A DNA stretch of 64,000 bases. Source: Pleurocapsa minor GSE-CHR-MK 17-07R. GTDB lineage: Bacteria; Chloroflexota; Anaerolineae; Aggregatilineales; Phototrophicaceae. A program made the translations under genes and the position numbers. The stretch lies in NCBI GenBank assembly GCA_019359125.1, contig JAHHHY010000003.1, positions 62,001 through 126,000 of the forward strand. Direction: 5' to 3'. Below are positions 55,867 to 64,000 of this stretch, piece by piece. Numbering within the stretch: position 1 is the stretch's first letter; every line of letters starts with the position of its first letter. The notes below the pieces were generated by a model, which saw only the letters and a list, made by a program, of their open reading frames with translations, did no database searches and had not been told where the DNA came from.

Positions 55867-58722
55867 TTATGCGCGACGGGCCATCACCTCATCCACCGCC
55901 ACCGACACCATGTCCAGCAGCACATCAATGGTGGTGCCATGCAGCCGCAGCACGCGATAGTCTTTGCGCTGAAGCACCTGCAAGTCGCCCAGCGCCTGAG
56001 CCATCTGCGCGGTGGCAAAGTCATAGCCCGCTTCAGGAATCTCCAGCGTCGTCTTTTTGTCGGCTGTCAGCATGATAAACACGCCATTGGCGCCGCTGCC
56101 CTTATAGAGCTGTCCGGTCGAGTGCAGATAATCCGGGCCATAGCCCATCGGCACAGCGCGGCGCGTGGCATGGCGCATGCGCAGGCGGATATCCTGCAGG
56201 CGCGCATCCACTTCAGGCGAACGCGGCAAAAAGGCCATCAGCGCGATGAAGTCGCCAGCCGCCGTGCCATTCAGCTGGGCAGCCAGCAGGCCGGTCACGC
56301 TGGTGGCATCAAAACGATGGTCGCGGCACATGGCACGGAGCTGGCTGGCCATGCTTTCGGTCGCATACAGCGTCACGTCGCCCTTGCCTGCCACCGGATT
56401 GCCCTCTGGCAGCGCGCCCTGCTCAATATAATGCTCCAGCAGCAAATCGGTCGCGAGGCGCGTCTCGTTGACATTCGGGAAGTCAAACGGATTCACCTGC
56501 ATCTGTCTGGCGGCAATCGCCATGGCAAATTCCCAGCGGAAAAACTCACCCGCCAGGGCGTTCCGGTCTTTCAGGTGCAGCGTCACAATCGGGTGACCAG
56601 CCCCGGCCAGCACGGCCAGGCTGTCATCCAGCTCCTGATTATCATCCCCCTCCAGACGAATGAAGATGAACAGGCGGTCGCTGGAATAATCGGCCGACCG
56701 GCCGAGCTTGCCCGCCACAATCGGCAGCAGGCTGCGGCCCTCTTTGCCTGTGCTTTCGGCCACAATGTGTTCGATCTGCACGGCGAAGGCATTCAGCCCG
56801 GGGCTGGTGACCAGCGTCATTTTGTCTTTGCCGCGGCCGCCCAGCGTCGCCATAATCGCGCCCAGCGTCAGGCCGGGGTGGTCTTTGGCGGCGATGGTGT
56901 CGCTGCACGCCATAATCATGCGGCGCACGCTGGCCTCCAGCGCGTCCAGGTCTGCCCCCAGCAGCGCGGCAGGCACCCAGCCCACATAGCCCAGCGCGCT
57001 GTAGCTGCCCAGGCTGTGCGCCGAATCAGGGAAGACATCGCGGAAACGATGCAGCCGCGCAAAATTATCCAGCGGTGAGCCGGGCACGGTGATGGCGATG
57101 AACTGCCCGCCATTATTGCCCGTCTCGCGGAAGAAATAGCGCATGATCGCCTGCGTCTCGAACGTGGTGCCCGACTTGCTGGCCACCACGAACAGGGTGT
57201 CTTTGATGTCTGCGCCCTCCAGCGAGCGCATGATTTCGTCAGGGTCGGTCGTATTCAGCACATGCATCGACGGGAAGCCGGGCGCAGAGCCCAGCGCACG
57301 CTGGAACGTGTCGGCGGGCTGGGTGCTGCCGCCCATGCCGATGAACACCACATGCTTTAGCGCCCTGGCCGATTCGCGCAGCTTGTGCAGGCGCGCCATA
57401 TCAATCTCGGCAAACGGATCCAGCCAGCCCAGCGCATTGGCGATGCGCGCCGCTACCACCGGGTGATCTTTCCACAACGTGCCGTCGCGGTTCCACAGGC
57501 GGGCATTGGTATGCGCGCGCTCGATTTCGCTCAGCGCAGCTTCCACATCGCGGGTAAATCCGCCGATGGTGACCTCCTGCTCAGACATCACGCCGGTCGC
57601 CAGCACATTGCGCCGCGCATTGACCTGGTTCAGCAGCCCCTCAAACGCATCGATGAACTGTTCCACACCGTCGGCCTGCAGGCGGTTGGTGATCGACTTC
57701 ATGTCGATGCCCACCTCGCGCAGCAGCGCCAGCGACTGTTCCGCCTCAGCCACGTTTTCTTCCAGCGTATTGCCTGCCTTGCCGTGGTCTTTGAATTTCG
57801 CCAGGGTGTCGGGCGGCAGCGTATTCACGGTATCGCGCCCGATCAGGCTGTCGACGTACATCGTGTCGGGATAATTGGCATTCTTGGTGCCGGTGCTCGC
57901 CCACAGCACGCGCTGCACATTGGCGCCCGCTTCTTTCAGGCGCGCAAAGCGATGGCCGTTGAAAATTTCTTTATAGGCCTGGTAGGCCAGCCGCGCATTG
58001 GCGATCGCCGCCTTGCCCTTCAGCTTGTTGTTCAGCGCCACACGCGCCAGGTCACGCCCCTGCGCCGCACGAATATTATTATCGAGCGTCTTGTCCACCA
58101 GCGTATCGATGCGGCTGAGGAAGAAGCTGGCCACCGAATCGACATGATCGACCTGCAGGCCAGCGGCCACCCGGCGCTCCAGCCCGCGGATATACGCTTC
58201 GGCCACCTGCTCATAGTTGTCGATGCCAAAAATCAGCGTGACATTGATGTTCACGCCTGCGAAAATTGCTTCCTCGATGGCCGGAATGCCCGCGCTGGTG
58301 GCCGGAATCTTGATCATCGCATTCGGCCGATTGAGCAGCGCGAACAGCCGTTTGGCCTCGCTGATAGTCGTGGCCGTATCGTGCGCGATCAGCGGCGACA
58401 CCTCCAGGCTGACGAAGCCGTCGCGCCCGCCCGTGCGGTCATACACCGGGCGCAGCAGGTCCAGCGCATCGCGGATATCCTGCACCGCCAGCGCCTCGTA
58501 AATCTCATACGGCTCCAGCATCAGCATCTCGCGGATGCTGTCATCATATTCGTCGGTCAGGCCGATGGCCTTCTGGAAAATCGCGGGGTTGGACGTGACG
58601 CCCAGCACCCCGTCTTCCTCTATCAGACGACGCAGCTCCCCGCCAGTAATCAGGCTGCGGCGGATATTGTCGTACCAGATACTCTGACCGAAAGCCTGTA
58701 CTTCAAGCAGTGGATTAGACAT
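55867..58722 (-). CDS. Fused transaldolase/glucose-6-phosphate isomerase
   Basis: The protein has 951 residues from ATG 58722 (MSNPLLEVQAFGQSIWYDNI), GGAG upstream. Residues 1-365 are transaldolase: GVTSNPAIFQKAI, and the Schiff-base Lys K138 in NAMIKIPATSAGIPAIEEAI. Residues 380-951 are phosphoglucose isomerase: FIGMGGSTQPADTF, VVASKSGTTFETQAIMRYFF and SALGYVGWVPAAL. The fusion joins the non-oxidative pentose phosphate branch to glycolysis. It follows tkt by 74 bp, so the two enzymes form a sugar-phosphate operon. Confidence 0.94.
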   Translation of the reverse strand: MSNPLLEVQAFGQSIWYDNIRRSLITGGELRRLIEEDGVLGVTSNPAIFQKAIGLTDEYDDSIREMLMLEPYEIYEALAVQDIRDALDLLRPVYDRTGGRDGFVSLEVSPLIAHDTATTISEAKRLFALLNRPNAMIKIPATSAGIPAIEEAIFAGVNINVTLIFGIDNYEQVAEAYIRGLERRVAAGLQVDHVDSVASFFLSRIDTLVDKTLDNNIRAAQGRDLARVALNNKLKGKAAIANARLAYQAYKEIFNGHRFARLKEAGANVQRVLWASTGTKNANYPDTMYVDSLIGRDTVNTLPPDTLAKFKDHGKAGNTLEENVAEAEQSLALLREVGIDMKSITNRLQADGVEQFIDAFEGLLNQVNARRNVLATGVMSEQEVTIGGFTRDVEAALSEIERAHTNARLWNRDGTLWKDHPVVAARIANALGWLDPFAEIDMARLHKLRESARALKHVVFIGMGGSTQPADTFQRALGSAPGFPSMHVLNTTDPDEIMRSLEGADIKDTLFVVASKSGTTFETQAIMRYFFRETGNNGGQFIAITVPGSPLDNFARLHRFRDVFPDSAHSLGSYSALGYVGWVPAALLGADLDALEASVRRMIMACSDTIAAKDHPGLTLGAIMATLGGRGKDKMTLVTSPGLNAFAVQIEHIVAESTGKEGRSLLPIVAGKLGRSADYSSDRLFIFIRLEGDDNQELDDSLAVLAGAGHPIVTLHLKDRNALAGEFFRWEFAMAIAARQMQVNPFDFPNVNETRLATDLLLEHYIEQGALPEGNPVAGKGDVTLYATESMASQLRAMCRDHRFDATSVTGLLAAQLNGTAAGDFIALMAFLPRSPEVDARLQDIRLRMRHATRRAVPMGYGPDYLHSTGQLYKGSGANGVFIMLTADKKTTLEIPEAGYDFATAQMAQALGDLQVLQRKDYRVLRLHGTTIDVLLDMVSVAVDEVMARRA

Positions 58723-58750
58723 ATAACTCTCCAAAAATCATGAAACGCAG

Positions 58751-58784
58751 GCCCCGCATCCGTGAAGCTGTCTGGATGCGGGGC
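58751..58784 (-). repeat. Intercistronic hairpin between tkt and the tal-pgi fusion
   Basis: An 11-bp perfect stem, gccccgcatcc (58751-58761) with ggatgcggggc (58774-58784), around a 12-nt loop. On the minus strand it is followed by tgcgtttcatga and a later T-run, so it may be a leaky terminator or an mRNA stabiliser that sets the expression ratio. Confidence 0.65.
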
Positions 58785-58796
58785 GCCTTTCAGAGC

Positions 58797-60806
58797 TTAT
58801 TTTTTCAGCAGGTCATGGGCAGCGGCCACTACAGCGGCTGCCGTCAGGCCATATTCCTCATACAGCTTCTGGTAGGGCGCGCTGGCCCCGAAGCTGTTCA
58901 CGCCGATGGCGCGGCCATTCAGCCCCACGTAACGCTCCCAGCCCAGCGTGACGCCCGCCTCGATGCTCACGCAGGCCGTGACCGACGGCGGCAGCACGCT
59001 GTCGCGGTACTCAGCCGGCTGCGCGTCAAACAGCTCGAAGCACGGCAGGCTGACCAGGCGCGCTTTCACGCCGGCCGCCGTCAGCGTCTTATGCGCCTCA
59101 TGGGCGATGCTGACTTCGCTGCCAGTCGCCAGCAGGATGACTTCCGGCGCGCCGTCGGCATCCGCCAGAATATAGCCGCCGCGCGCCACGCCGGCATGAA
59201 TCGCGCCCACGCCGCCGATACCCTCACCGGTCAGCACCGGCAGATCCTGGCGCGAGAAGGCCAGCGCGGACGGGTGCTTGAGCGTCATGACGGTTTTCCA
59301 GGTCGCGGCCGTCTCGTTGGCATCGGCCGGGCGGAAGAAATGCAGATTGGGGATGACGCGGTTGGCCATGAAGTGCTCGACCGGCTGATGCGTCGGGCCG
59401 TCTTCGCCCAGGCCGATGCTGTCGTGCGTGAACACAAACACCGGCGCGATGTTCATCAATGAGGCCAGGCGCATGGGCGGGCGCATATAGTCGCTGAAGG
59501 TGAGGAAGGTGGCCGAGAACGGCTTGATGATGCCGCCGTGCAGCGCCAGCCCATTCACGATCGCGCCCATGCCGTGTTCGCGCACGCCGAAGCGCACGTT
59601 GCGCGCCGCCGCGTGATGATGGCCGGTATTCTCCGCGCCCTTGATGAGCGTCTTGGTGCTGCCCGCCAGGTCAGCATCGCCGCCAATCATGGTCGGGATG
59701 TGTTTGGCAATCGCATTAAGCACGGTGCCGCTGGCATTGCGCGTGGCGATTTTCTTTTCCGGGCCAAACACGGGAATTTCGCTGTCCCAACCGTCAGGAA
59801 GCTCGCCCGCCTGCGCGCTTTCCCACTGTGCGGCCAGCTCAGGATAGGCCGTTTTATAGGCCGCGTATTTTTCATTCCAGGCCGACTCCGCCGACGCGCC
59901 CGACTCCACAGCCTCGCGGAACAGCTCCAGCGCGTCGCCTGGCACGAAGAAATCTTCCTGCGGCCAGCCATAGAATTCCTTGACCAGCCGGATTTCGTCC
60001 GCGCCCAGCGGCGAGCCATGCGCCTCGCTGCTGTCACCCTTGTTCGGGCTGCCATAGCCGATGACCGTGTGCACCACGATCAGCGTCGGCTGGTTGGTCA
60101 CCGCTTTCGCCTGCGTGATGGCCGATGCGACCGCTTCGACATCGTTGCCGTCGGCCACGTCCAGCACATGCCAGCCCAGCGACCGGAAGCGCGCGGGCAC
60201 ATCTTCGGTGAAGGTCATTTCGGCCTTGCCATCCAGCGTGATGCGGTTGCTGTCGTACAGCCAGATCAGCTTGCCCAGGCCCCACGTGCCGGCCAGCGAC
60301 GCGGCCTCGGCGACCACGCCTTCCATGATGTCGCCATCGCCCACCAGTGCATATGTGTAGTGATTGACGATGTCGTGGCCGTCGCGGTTGAAGTAGCCAG
60401 CCAGATAGGCCTCGGCCAGCGCAAAGCCGACTGAATTGGCCGCGCCCTGCCCCAGCGGGCCGGTCGTCGTCTCCACGCCCGCCGTGTGGTGATATTCCGG
60501 ATGGCCGGGCGTCTTGCTGCCCCACTGGCGAAAGGCCTTCAGGTCATCGAGCGACAGGTCATAGCCGGTCAGGTAGAGCAGCGAATACAGCAGCATCGAG
60601 CCATGCCCGGCGCTGAGGATAAAGCGGTCGCGGTCGGCCCAGCCCGGATTGCGCGGATTATGCTTCAGGTGGCGCGTCCACAGCGCGAAGGCCATGCTGG
60701 CAGCGCCCATCGGCAGGCCCGGATGGCCGCTGTTTGCCTTTTGCACGGCATCGATCGACAGGGTGCGAATGGTATTGACAGCGCGGAGTTGCAGGTTGTC
60801 AGACAA
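58797..60806 (-). CDS. tkt: Transketolase
   Basis: A thiamine-diphosphate enzyme moving two-carbon units between sugar phosphates, 669 residues. It has [20 protein letters not shown], the ThDP motif [20 protein letters not shown], the pyrimidine-domain [38 protein letters not shown] and [15 protein letters not shown]. All are standard. It leads the tkt, tal-pgi operon, with a short leader after the divergent secreted glutaminyl cyclase gene. Confidence 0.97.
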   Translation of the reverse strand: MSDNLQLRAVNTIRTLSIDAVQKANSGHPGLPMGAASMAFALWTRHLKHNPRNPGWADRDRFILSAGHGSMLLYSLLYLTGYDLSLDDLKAFRQWGSKTPGHPEYHHTAGVETTTGPLGQGAANSVGFALAEAYLAGYFNRDGHDIVNHYTYALVGDGDIMEGVVAEAASLAGTWGLGKLIWLYDSNRITLDGKAEMTFTEDVPARFRSLGWHVLDVADGNDVEAVASAITQAKAVTNQPTLIVVHTVIGYGSPNKGDSSEAHGSPLGADEIRLVKEFYGWPQEDFFVPGDALELFREAVESGASAESAWNEKYAAYKTAYPELAAQWESAQAGELPDGWDSEIPVFGPEKKIATRNASGTVLNAIAKHIPTMIGGDADLAGSTKTLIKGAENTGHHHAAARNVRFGVREHGMGAIVNGLALHGGIIKPFSATFLTFSDYMRPPMRLASLMNIAPVFVFTHDSIGLGEDGPTHQPVEHFMANRVIPNLHFFRPADANETAATWKTVMTLKHPSALAFSRQDLPVLTGEGIGGVGAIHAGVARGGYILADADGAPEVILLATGSEVSIAHEAHKTLTAAGVKARLVSLPCFELFDAQPAEYRDSVLPPSVTACVSIEAGVTLGWERYVGLNGRAIGVNSFGASAPYQKLYEEYGLTAAAVVAAAHDLLKK

Positions 60807-60995
60807 AGTGTCGTCCTTTCTATCTCAAGATCGTCAGCATGATGTGCGTAGTATAGCGTGCCGTGCCTGCGCCTCCCATGCGATTCGCCCTCTCATTTAT
60901 GAAACCGGCGCGGCACAGGGCTATAATGGAGTTCAGCCCTGTCTACCCGACGCGGGTGCGTCATTCATGCCTTACGAGATTGAAGGAAAAGTCAT

Positions 60996-61838
60996 ATGTC
61001 CCGCATACGACGCGCGCTGCTTGCAGCCGCTTTGCTTTCCGCCCTGCCAGCCGCCGCCCAGGATGCCACGCCTGAAGTGACGCCTGAGGTCACCGAACAG
61101 GCCGCCTTCGCACCAATCCCCTTCCTGACGCCATCTGTGCTGGCCGAGTATCCGCACAATACCCAGGACTTCACGCAGGGGCTGGTGATGGATGCAGACG
61201 GCCGACTGTTTCAGAGCACCGGCCTGTATGGCTCCAGCGAGCTGCAGGAGCTGGACCTGGAAACCGGCGAGGAACTGCGCAGCGTCGCGCTGGATGAGGC
61301 GTACTTTGCCGAAGGCCTGGCGCTGGTCGATGACCGCCTGATCCAGATTACCTGGCAGGAAAATACCGCCTTTGTCTACGATGTCGAGACCTTTGAGCTG
61401 CTGGAAACCTTTGAATACGAGGGACAGGGCTGGGGCCTGTGCTACGATGGCGCGTCGCTGTGGATGACCGATGGCAGCGCCAACCTGTTCCGCCGCGACC
61501 CGGACACCTTCGAGCTGCTGGACACCATCCCGGTCGATTTGTTCGGCTCACCCGTGACCAACCTGAACGAACTGGAATGCGCCAATGGCGTGGTGCTGGC
61601 CAACGTGTGGCAGACCGACTACATCATGCTGATTCAGCCGGAATCAGGCGACGTGGTGGGCGTGATCGATGCCAGCAGCCTGATTCCGCCGGAAGAACGG
61701 ATCGGGCTGGGATCGGGCGCGGTGCTGAACGGCATCGTTTATCTGCCAGAAACCGAAACCTATCTGGTGACGGGCAAGCTGTGGCCCACCATTTTCGAGG
61801 TCGCGCTGGTCGTCGAGGGCAATCTGGTGCCGCGCTGA
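60996..61838 (+). CDS. Secreted glutaminyl-peptide cyclotransferase, plant-type
   Basis: A 280-residue five-bladed propeller enzyme that turns N-terminal Gln into pyroglutamate. The signal peptide (RRALLAAALLSALPAAAQDA) is followed by AQDATPEVTPEV. Family blocks are YPHNTQDFTQGLVMDADGRL, STGLYGSSELQELDLETG, FEYEGQGWGLCYDG, TDGSANLFRRDPDTFE, LNELECANGVVLANVWQTD and LNGIVYLPETETYLVTGKLW. The substrate may be a secreted protein. A TATAAT (60922-60927) upstream is a candidate -10 without a good -35. Confidence 0.9.
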   Translation: MSRIRRALLAAALLSALPAAAQDATPEVTPEVTEQAAFAPIPFLTPSVLAEYPHNTQDFTQGLVMDADGRLFQSTGLYGSSELQELDLETGEELRSVALDEAYFAEGLALVDDRLIQITWQENTAFVYDVETFELLETFEYEGQGWGLCYDGASLWMTDGSANLFRRDPDTFELLDTIPVDLFGSPVTNLNELECANGVVLANVWQTDYIMLIQPESGDVVGVIDASSLIPPEERIGLGSGAVLNGIVYLPETETYLVTGKLWPTIFEVALVVEGNLVPR

Positions 61839-61938
61839 GCAGCGGCCTAAAGAATCATTGAGCTTTAACCGAACGCGCTGCGACCGTCCGCTACAATAAA
61901 CGTATTACGGACATACACGCCTGCCCAAAGGATTCCCC

Positions 61939-63159
61939 TTGCCGCTGCTGCTTCTCACCGGCGCTGCGCTTTTCACGCTGCTACTGGTGCTCAATAACCT
62001 GATTAAAGCTGTCACCCGCACCGAGAAGGTCAGCTTCGTCGATACGCTGCTGCCGTTCATGGTGACCGGGCTGGCGCTGGCTGCGCTGGTCGTCAGCTAT
62101 TCATCCGAGCCGCGCGACGAAAACATCCTGCCCTACACGACGGTTTTCGCGCTGGCACTGGCGGGCATCAGCCTGCTCATTATGCTGATCGAGCTGTTCC
62201 GTCCGCAGCGGCTGAAGGGCAGCCGCGGCCTGCTGGGCGTATTCGCCGGGCTGCTGCTGGCACTGTCTACCTTCACCGTGCCATTCGCATCGACCTATTT
62301 CGCGCTGCCCGAATCAGAGACACCCGCGCCGGCCGTGGCGGTCGCCCCAGCGTCCACCGAAGAAGCCGAGAGCATCAGCGCCTCGCAGGCCGAGCAGTTG
62401 TTCAAGGCCATTCGCGATATCCTGGCCGACGAAATCGCGCTGGACGAGGTGACGGTGTTTGAGCAGCTCGACCAGGGCGTGCCGCTGGCGCGCATCATCA
62501 CCGACAACGGCGGCGATATCGAGCGCGTGGTCGAGCGCCTGTCCGGCATCCTGAGCGAGAGCCTGCGCCGTGCAGCAGAACGCGGTGAGATTGGCCGTTT
62601 GCAGGCTGCGCTGTTCCTCAGCCAGATGGACAACTTTGTGCGCCTGGCCGTGAACAGCAACCTGAATAACCTGGGCGCACGCTTTGGCGGCCCCACCCCC
62701 ACCGGCACGCGCCGCAGCCTGATGAGCCTGCTCACCCCGTCTCCGGGTGCGCCGGACCAGGGCGATGCGACAGCGACGCCTCAGCCGACTAACACGACCC
62801 GGCCCACGCGCACGGGAACGCCTACGGCCACGCTGACGCCCAGCACCACGCCGACGCAGGCCCCGACCGCCACGCCCACCGCGACGCGCTTCGTGTATGC
62901 CAGCAGCACGCCGACGCCCTCGCCCACCGCCGTGACGCCGTGCATCGGCAGCGTGAATTTCAACCTGCGCCTGCGTGCCGCGCCCAGCGCCGACAGCGAA
63001 ACGCTGCTGGTGATTCCGTTCGGCACCGCGATTGAAATCACGGGCATGTCTGCCGACGGGCTGTGGTGGCAGACCGCGTTCGACGGGCAATCCGGCTGGG
63101 TGGATGCCGAATTTGTATCCGCCAGCGCCGCCTGCGCGTCCATGCCGGTTACGGGGTAA
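61939..63159 (+). CDS. Membrane protein with Thr/Pro linker and C-terminal SH3b domain
   Basis: The protein has 406 residues from a TTG start with AAAGGA upstream. Three or four helices (about 1-125) are followed by a region with a helical pattern (about 140-250; EQLFKAIRDILADEI). A Thr/Pro linker (about 280-325) follows, and then a bacterial SH3 domain (NFNLRLRAAPSADSETLLVI, WWQTAFDGQSGWVDAEFV; about 335-400). SH3b domains bind peptidoglycan or peptide stems. Two Cys bracket the SH3b domain. It may anchor the membrane to the cell envelope. Confidence 0.8.
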   Translation: MPLLLLTGAALFTLLLVLNNLIKAVTRTEKVSFVDTLLPFMVTGLALAALVVSYSSEPRDENILPYTTVFALALAGISLLIMLIELFRPQRLKGSRGLLGVFAGLLLALSTFTVPFASTYFALPESETPAPAVAVAPASTEEAESISASQAEQLFKAIRDILADEIALDEVTVFEQLDQGVPLARIITDNGGDIERVVERLSGILSESLRRAAERGEIGRLQAALFLSQMDNFVRLAVNSNLNNLGARFGGPTPTGTRRSLMSLLTPSPGAPDQGDATATPQPTNTTRPTRTGTPTATLTPSTTPTQAPTATPTATRFVYASSTPTPSPTAVTPCIGSVNFNLRLRAAPSADSETLLVIPFGTAIEITGMSADGLWWQTAFDGQSGWVDAEFVSASAACASMPVTG

Positions 63160-63170
63160 GACACGAACAC

Positions 63171-63304
63171 GGACGAGGCAGGCCTCGTCCCTACCTGTTG
63201 CCAACCCTGCGAGGAAAAACAGGCCCATTCATGCCCAGTGTCTTTACCATGGATCAGCGCGATCCGCAGCATCCGCCGATGTAGGGACGAGGCCTGCCTC
63301 GTCC
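63171..63304. repeat. Bipartite REP/BIME-like element C
   Basis: The left hairpin is ggacgaggc-ag-gcctcgtcc (63171-63190) followed by CTAC. The right unit is GTAG (63281-63284) followed by ggacgaggc-ct-gcctcgtcc (63285-63304), the exact reverse complement of the left. The total is 134 bp. The hairpin sequence differs from elements A and B, yet the feet, orientation and length are the same. Confidence 0.85.
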
Positions 63305-63378
63305 ACCAAATCGCGTCTGTTGTGAATCTGACCTGTCGGTGCTATTGTCATGAGCATTGCAATATGGGGGACATCAGC

Positions 63379-63747
63379 ATGAGCGCCAATGGAAACAGCA
63401 CATTTGAAGCAGCGCGCGAGCTGCGCAAGCGCATCGAGGACGTCGGTCACGATACCGTGAAGGGGCTGTATGGGCTGGCGGAGAATATCCGCAAAGAAGC
63501 CCGTGAGGCTGGCGTGGAAGAAGGCATCCTGAAAGCGGCCGATGAAGCAGCCAGCCAGGTGGAGCGCATCGCCAGCACGATGAAGGCGCAGTTTGCGCGG
63601 CCAGAAGCGCCGCCCGCCCCGGCAGCGGATCCCTCCCCGGCGTCTTCAACCGGCGCGAGCGCGGCCCCGGCGCAAACATCATGGACGCTGGTCATCGCGG
63701 CATTCGTGATTGGCGTGGTCATCGGCATGATGCTGCGGCGCAAGTAG
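63379..63747 (+). CDS. Small DUF883/ElaB-like membrane-anchored protein
   Basis: The protein has 122 residues from ATG 63379 (MSANGNSTFEAARELRKRIE), with GGGGGA 7 bp upstream. Helical, charged N-terminal part (IEDVGHDTVKGLYGLAENIR), Ala/Pro linker, then one C-terminal helix AAFVIGVVIGMMLRRK with the G-xxx-G spacing and basic end typical of YqjD/ElaB/DUF883 proteins, which in E. coli link ribosomes to the membrane in stationary phase. Family assignment is by layout, not a confident match. Confidence 0.65.
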   Translation: MSANGNSTFEAARELRKRIEDVGHDTVKGLYGLAENIRKEAREAGVEEGILKAADEAASQVERIASTMKAQFARPEAPPAPAADPSPASSTGASAAPAQTSWTLVIAAFVIGVVIGMMLRRK

Positions 63748-63775
63748 CCCCGCAGCATCACATAAATTATCGGTC

Positions 63776-64000
63776 TCAGACAGGCTCGCGGGTCTGCAAA
63801 ATCAGCAGCTGAATCAGCCCGTTCATGACCACGATCACGGTGCTGCCCTCGTGGCCCAGCACGCCCAGCGGCAGCGCCAGGCTGGCGACGAACGTGCTGA
63901 TGACCAGCGTAACGATCACCAGCAGCGAAAACGTGATATTCTGCACCACCACCCGCCGGGCGCGCTTGCTGTGCGCGATGGCAAACGCGATCATCTTGAG
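63776..64000 (-). CDS. Heavy-metal P-type ATPase, C-terminal fragment
   Basis: The open frame runs off the right edge; 74 codons and a stop are present. The residues AHSKRARRVVVQNITFSLLV, ASLALPLGVLGHEGSTVIVV and MNGLIQLLILQT match the last two helices of P1B-type (CadA/ZntA-like) pumps, whose end reads GHEGSTLLVVLNGLRLL. The metal and N-terminal domains are outside the window. It is convergent with the upstream small gene. Confidence 0.8.
   Translation of the reverse strand, partial: LKMIAFAIAHSKRARRVVVQNITFSLLVIVTLVISTFVASLALPLGVLGHEGSTVIVVMNGLIQLLILQTREPV

Noticed and set aside
55411-57078. 555-codon plus-strand frame opposite the isomerase domain
   Set aside because: Shadow of the fused enzyme; product low in hydrophobic order and without motifs.

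Overview
The window is a GC-rich bacterial chromosome segment, most likely from the Chloroflexota, class Anaerolineae or a close relative. This placement is inferred from gene content, not from a database search. Supporting traits are an S10-spc-alpha cluster extended with truA-rplM-rpsI, a Cys-poor FmdB-type protein, a fused transaldolase/glucose-6-phosphate isomerase, an F420-type (LLM) oxidoreductase, membrane proteins with long Thr/Pro linkers, secreted proteins with an AQD-[AS]-TP mature start, and an unusual adenylate kinase P-loop.

Layout. Positions 1-5300 hold a partial secreted protein, lgt, a CDP-alcohol phosphatidyltransferase, tRNA-Pro(CGG), and a short operon of an unknown protein, YabN/MazG-type pyrophosphatase and a TrmH-family methyltransferase. 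Positions 5292-23851 are one long minus-strand translation cluster: rpsJ-rplC-rplD-rplW-rplB-rpsS-rplV-rpsC-rplP-rpmC-rpsQ-rplN-rplX-rplE-rpsN-rpsH-rplF-rplR-rpsE-rpmD-rplO-secY-adk-map-[549-aa membrane protein]-rpmJ-rpsM-rpsK-rpoA-rplQ-truA-rplM-rpsI. infA and rpsD, common in this block, are absent, and a polytopic membrane protein sits where infA is often found. A plus-strand secreted beta-propeller gene separates this block from the str operon rpsL-rpsG-fusA-tuf (25369-29732).

Positions 30000-40100 form an accessory region: a Bcp-type peroxiredoxin; a PadR regulator with two matching operators that probably controls a small membrane protein and a DUF4188 protein; an LLM oxidoreductase; two glycosyltransferases and a methyltransferase (surface glycan); indoleamine 2,3-dioxygenase; and two secreted proteins, one a C39-like papain-fold protein with repeats. 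Positions 40300-53800 hold an FHA-REC regulator, an SDR enzyme, a CtpE-like P-type ATPase, coaBC, two Thr/Pro-linker membrane proteins (one a 1450-residue atypical kinase), dtd and a HEAT-repeat protein. Positions 53900-64000 hold an MFS transporter, a degenerate FmdB protein, the pentose-phosphate pair tkt and tal-pgi, a secreted glutaminyl cyclase, an SH3b membrane protein, a DUF883-like small protein and the end of a heavy-metal P-type ATPase.

The most interesting non-coding signal is a family of three 131-134 bp bipartite elements (41434, 47610, 63171). Each is a pair of hairpins in inverted orientation with GTAG feet facing inward. This is the architecture of REP/BIME elements moved by REP-associated tyrosine transposases. 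The PadR operator pair and the membrane protein inside the ribosomal cluster are the next best leads.
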